The notes under the pieces are model-generated. The model was given only the letters and a program-made list of their open reading frames with translations, did not search any database and had not been told where the DNA came from. The translations under genes were made by a program, and so were the position numbers. From contig NZ_JAFLNH010000004.1 of assembly GCF_018361265.1 (NCBI RefSeq), forward strand, positions 186,001-250,000: a stretch of 64,000 nt of DNA. The letters run 5' to 3'. The stretch's first letter is position 1, and every line of letters begins with the position of its first letter. Shown here piece after piece: positions 61,651-64,000 of this stretch. Source of the DNA: Mycobacterium sp. SM1 (GTDB taxonomy: Bacteria; Actinomycetota; Actinomycetes; Mycobacteriales; Mycobacteriaceae).

Positions 61651-62505
61651 GTGGACGCGGCTTACAAGTCTGAGCTGGGCTTACTCTACAAGGGCGACTG
61701 CTTGGAGTTGTTGCCAGCACTAGACGATGGATGCGTTGATCTAGTCTTCGCGGACCCGCCATTCAATCTCAAGAAGGACTATGGCAAGGGGATCGACGAT
61801 GCCCGTCTAGCGGAGGAATACCTCGCATGGTGTGAGTCCTGGATCAAGGAATGCGTTCGCGTCCTTGCGCCAGGTGGAGCGTTCTACCTCTTCAACATCC
61901 CCCGCTGGAACATCGAACTTGGTCACTTCCTCAACAATGCCGGCATGGCCTTTCGGCACTGGATCACCATCGACATTAAGTATGGATTGCCGATTCAAAA
62001 CAAGCTTTACCCGTCGCACTACAGCCTTCTGTACTACACGAAAGGCAAGCCCAAATCCTTTGTGCGGCCGCGGGTTCCCATTCCGGTGTGCCGACACTGT
62101 GGCGGCGATGTGAAAGACTATGGCGGTCACAGAAACAAACTGCATCCGGATGGTCTCAACCTAACAGACGTCTGGGCTGACATCCCTCCCGTCCGACATG
62201 CCAAGACTAAGCGACGTGGAGCCAACGAGTTGTCTGAGAAGCTTCTTGAACGCGTACTCACGATCTCGTCTGTGCCCGGGGACTTGGTGCTTGACCCGTT
62301 TGGTGGCAGCGGCACCACGTACGCCGTCGCGGAGCGAATGCACCGTCACTGGATCGGTATCGAACTCGGCGATGTGGAGCCGATTGTGCGGCGGATGACC
62401 GGTCAGGCAGCCGACGTGGTGCTCCCCGGGCTGGGCGATTCAGCCAAAGGTCTGACAGCAGAGCGGCGGCTCAAATCAGCGCCCGCCCATCCGTCCCTTT
62501 GGTGA
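61651..62505 (+). CDS. Type II DNA methyltransferase, beta-class amino-methyltransferase
   Basis: 284 residues from GTG 61651, chosen because AAGGAGGG lies 4 bp upstream; ATG 61621 is the alternative. Motif IV (VFADPPFNL) comes first, the target-recognition region with CRHCGGDVKDYGGHRNKLHP in the middle and motif I (DPFGGSGTTYAV) near the end, the beta order. DPPF suggests N6-adenine or N4-cytosine methylation. Convergent with the restriction gene, overlapping it by 35 bp. Confidence 0.9.
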   Translation: MDAAYKSELGLLYKGDCLELLPALDDGCVDLVFADPPFNLKKDYGKGIDDARLAEEYLAWCESWIKECVRVLAPGGAFYLFNIPRWNIELGHFLNNAGMAFRHWITIDIKYGLPIQNKLYPSHYSLLYYTKGKPKSFVRPRVPIPVCRHCGGDVKDYGGHRNKLHPDGLNLTDVWADIPPVRHAKTKRRGANELSEKLLERVLTISSVPGDLVLDPFGGSGTTYAVAERMHRHWIGIELGDVEPIVRRMTGQAADVVLPGLGDSAKGLTAERRLKSAPAHPSLW

Positions 62506-63058
62506 TGGTCGGGACACTTTCGTCGAGCGCGTCATGCTCGAAGACGACGATTCCCAGATAGGCCTTGGCCGGTAGAACCTTGCCGTAGCTCGACCACAGG
62601 GGCAGGTATGGCACGAGTTCTTGGTAGTTCCCGACACGATCGGTAAGAAAGCGATAGGTAGCGCGACTTGGGACTACCAGAATGCCTCCACGAAGCTCGC
62701 CCTCAAAGGCGCCCAACAACATACGATTTATTGCCCGGTGGCTTGATGAAATGTTGCCCGTCTCCCATTCAGCGCCAAACTTCACCCCATCGTTGAACGT
62801 GTACTCGGCATCAAGCCGCCTGGGCCTGCTCTCCGGCAACCATCCTCGCGCTACAAGAACCTCCACGAACGCATTTTTGATCGGCTTGACGCCATTGCCG
62901 TCTCTCGTCGGGTTCAAGGTGAAGTCGGCCGCGCCAGGCGGCCAGGCGATAGCAGCAATCGCAGCCGTGATGTCGTTGTGCACTTTCGTGAACTCGGGGG
63001 TTGTCGTGAACGAGTTGTCGATCATGTGGTGCCACCCCACCAGCTTCATGCTTAGCAT
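62471..63058 (-). CDS. Type II restriction endonuclease, BamHI/BglII-like
   Basis: 195 residues (ATG 63058; ATG 63049 possible). The central segment YTFNDGVKFGAEWETGNISS carries an acidic D...E-x-E pattern followed by GNI, resembling the active site and following helix of BamHI and BglII. LRGGILVVPSRATYRFLTDR and YQELVPYLPLW also resemble that family. The neighbouring methyltransferase supports the call. The recognition sequence cannot be read from this. Confidence 0.75.
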   Translation of the reverse strand: MLSMKLVGWHHMIDNSFTTTPEFTKVHNDITAAIAAIAWPPGAADFTLNPTRDGNGVKPIKNAFVEVLVARGWLPESRPRRLDAEYTFNDGVKFGAEWETGNISSSHRAINRMLLGAFEGELRGGILVVPSRATYRFLTDRVGNYQELVPYLPLWSSYGKVLPAKAYLGIVVFEHDALDESVPTITKGTDGRALI

Positions 63059-63249
63059 TGTGTCAGCCCCCTGCGGTATTGACGTCTAGCTAACACGTCC
63101 GTGCCGGCGAGATACCGGCGCCCGAGGGCAATTTGTAGGCGTACCGTAGGCGTACCGCAACCGTACTGGCAACGCCCGAAAGCGTTATCTTGCAGGTGAT
63201 TCGGTGCGATCAGCTAACCATTTTCCGCTGGTCGAAGGGCGTTGAAAAG
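63059..63249. other. Short noncoding stretch before the right att repeat
   Basis: Contains GTAGGCGTACCGTAGGCGTACCG, a tandem GTAGGCGTACC at about 63136-63157, which may be an integrase or regulator site. No gene seen. Confidence 0.45.
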
Positions 63250-63295
63250 GGACTCATAATCCGTTGGTCGCGGGTTCGAGCCCCGCCCGCCCCAC
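63250..63295. repeat. Right 46-bp att repeat of the tRNA-Met island
   Basis: Exact copy of 50999-51044, lacking the 5' half of the tRNA. Marks the right border of the island. Confidence 0.93.
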
Positions 63296-63443
63296 GTCAG
63301 ACGCCGATTTTTCAGCCGGGTGGCGCGCGGATCCGAGCCGGGCGCGGGCGGCCGTTAAGCTTCAAGAGCCAGATAGTTACCCGCGCATCGGTGTGCCCTG
63401 TGCAGGCCGTTCGGCGGGGATGTTCCGGAGGGGCGACCAGGGG

Positions 63444-64000
63444 ATGAAGACGACGTCGCTGGTGGCGACCGCCGTACTTGCTACGGCGGCCGCGGTCCTG
63501 GGGGCCTCTGTTGCTGGATGCAGCAGCAATTCGAAGCCGGCCGCGCCGCAGCGATCAGCCTCCCCGGCCCCCGGCGGCCGGGGCCCAGCCCCCGCCTCGG
63601 CACCGGCCCGCTCCGCGGACTACACGACGCTGCTCATCGGCCCCGGTGAGATCAACGCGCCGGAAGCCTTCGCCGCAGGCCAGCCGAGGCGGAATCCGGA
63701 TGGTCAGGAAGGCGCGCAGATGACATTCAAAACTCAGGACGGCGGCCACGCCATCATCGACACCATCCTGATCTTTCCGGACCCCGCCGCGGCCCAAGCC
63801 GCGCTGGACGCCGCAAAGGCCACGCTGCCGGGGGCCGGCACCGGAAAGCCCGCCCCGGTACGCGTCGGCACCGGGGGGACGACGGTCTCGGGAGACGCAG
63901 CGGATGGGTCCAAGGGTATGACGATGTTGCGTTTTACCGAGGGCAGGGCGTTCGTCACCCTCGAATTCGACGGCCCTCCCGGCGTGCCCGCACCGCGGGA
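63444..64000 (+). CDS. Lipoprotein, DUF5642-like (3' end outside window)
   Basis: 185 codons visible from ATG 63444, preceded by GGAGGGGCGACCAGGGG. Signal peptide and lipobox (LGASVAGCSSNS), a Pro/Ala-rich linker, then a folded domain with LLIGPGEINAPEAF and IIDTILIFPDPAAAQAALDA that resembles mycobacterial DUF5642 lipoproteins. It is the first chromosomal gene beyond the island. Confidence 0.8.
   Translation, partial: MKTTSLVATAVLATAAAVLGASVAGCSSNSKPAAPQRSASPAPGGRGPAPASAPARSADYTTLLIGPGEINAPEAFAAGQPRRNPDGQEGAQMTFKTQDGGHAIIDTILIFPDPAAAQAALDAAKATLPGAGTGKPAPVRVGTGGTTVSGDAADGSKGMTMLRFTEGRAFVTLEFDGPPGVPAPR

Noticed and set aside
60176..61723. Plus-strand 515-codon frame opposite the IS1380-type transposase
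   Set aside because: Antisense to a gene with clear DDE residues; the translation resembles no family.
1..64000. CRISPR array
   Set aside because: No regularly spaced direct repeats with unique spacers. The repeats found (iteron-like 9-mers, 134-bp duplication, 12-bp run) do not have that form.

Overview
The window is high-GC actinobacterial DNA, and its conserved genes point to Mycobacterium, probably a slow-growing non-tuberculous species. hemE-hemG-hemQ, msrB, aftC, a lipoprotein hydrolase, ribD, a GNAT gene and clpC2 follow the order of the M. tuberculosis Rv2679-Rv2667 block. uspA-uspB-uspC with the TldD/TldE pair matches the Rv2318-Rv2314c block. Species assignment is inference; I could not run a search.

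Layout. (1) 1-14.06 kb is an ordinary chromosomal block: echA15 (partial), haem synthesis, methionine sulfoxide repair, arabinan synthesis, a sigma factor/alkyltransferase pair, clpC2, an alanine symporter and a formate dehydrogenase. (2) 14.06-22.1 kb is an insertion hot spot. A DUF732 gene is split by an ISL3-family element (exact 8-bp target duplication), which is itself split by an IS607-family element and an IS3-family element; a decayed second IS607 copy and a cut-off IS110 follow. (3) 22.2-35.66 kb holds a tandem pair of small phage-like elements at a tRNA-Val gene. The right-hand one (24.9-35.6 kb) is nearly complete, with a phiRv2-type integrase, Xis, DUF2742 and a DUF3631 ATPase carrying an iteron-like array. 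I recognise no capsid or terminase gene in it. Of the left-hand one only the right end remains. (4) 35.63-42.4 kb is chromosomal again: tRNA-Val, tRNA-Cys, tRNA-Gly, tRNA-Val, uspABC and tldD/tldE. (5) 42.8-50.9 kb is a toxin-antitoxin locus whose PIN toxin is cut by an IS1081-like element. That element is cut by a two-recombinase transposon, which is cut by a second transposon of the same type. (6) 50.97-63.3 kb is a 12.2-kb island bounded by tRNA-Met and a 46-bp copy of its 3' end. It holds five kinds of insertion sequence, a DUF4062 protein (possible defence gene) and a type II restriction-modification pair, but no integrase. (7) 63.44 kb to the end is a lipoprotein gene running off the window.

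In several nested insertions, removing the inserted DNA at the boundaries I read restores the interrupted reading frame exactly (DUF732 gene, ISL3 transposase, IS1081-like transposase, outer tnpB). This fixes the ends to the base or nearly so and gives a relative order of events. The most interesting unexplained items are the capsid-less satellite-like element with its iteron array, the lone DUF4062 gene beside restriction-modification genes, and the catalytic-residue losses in several recombinases.
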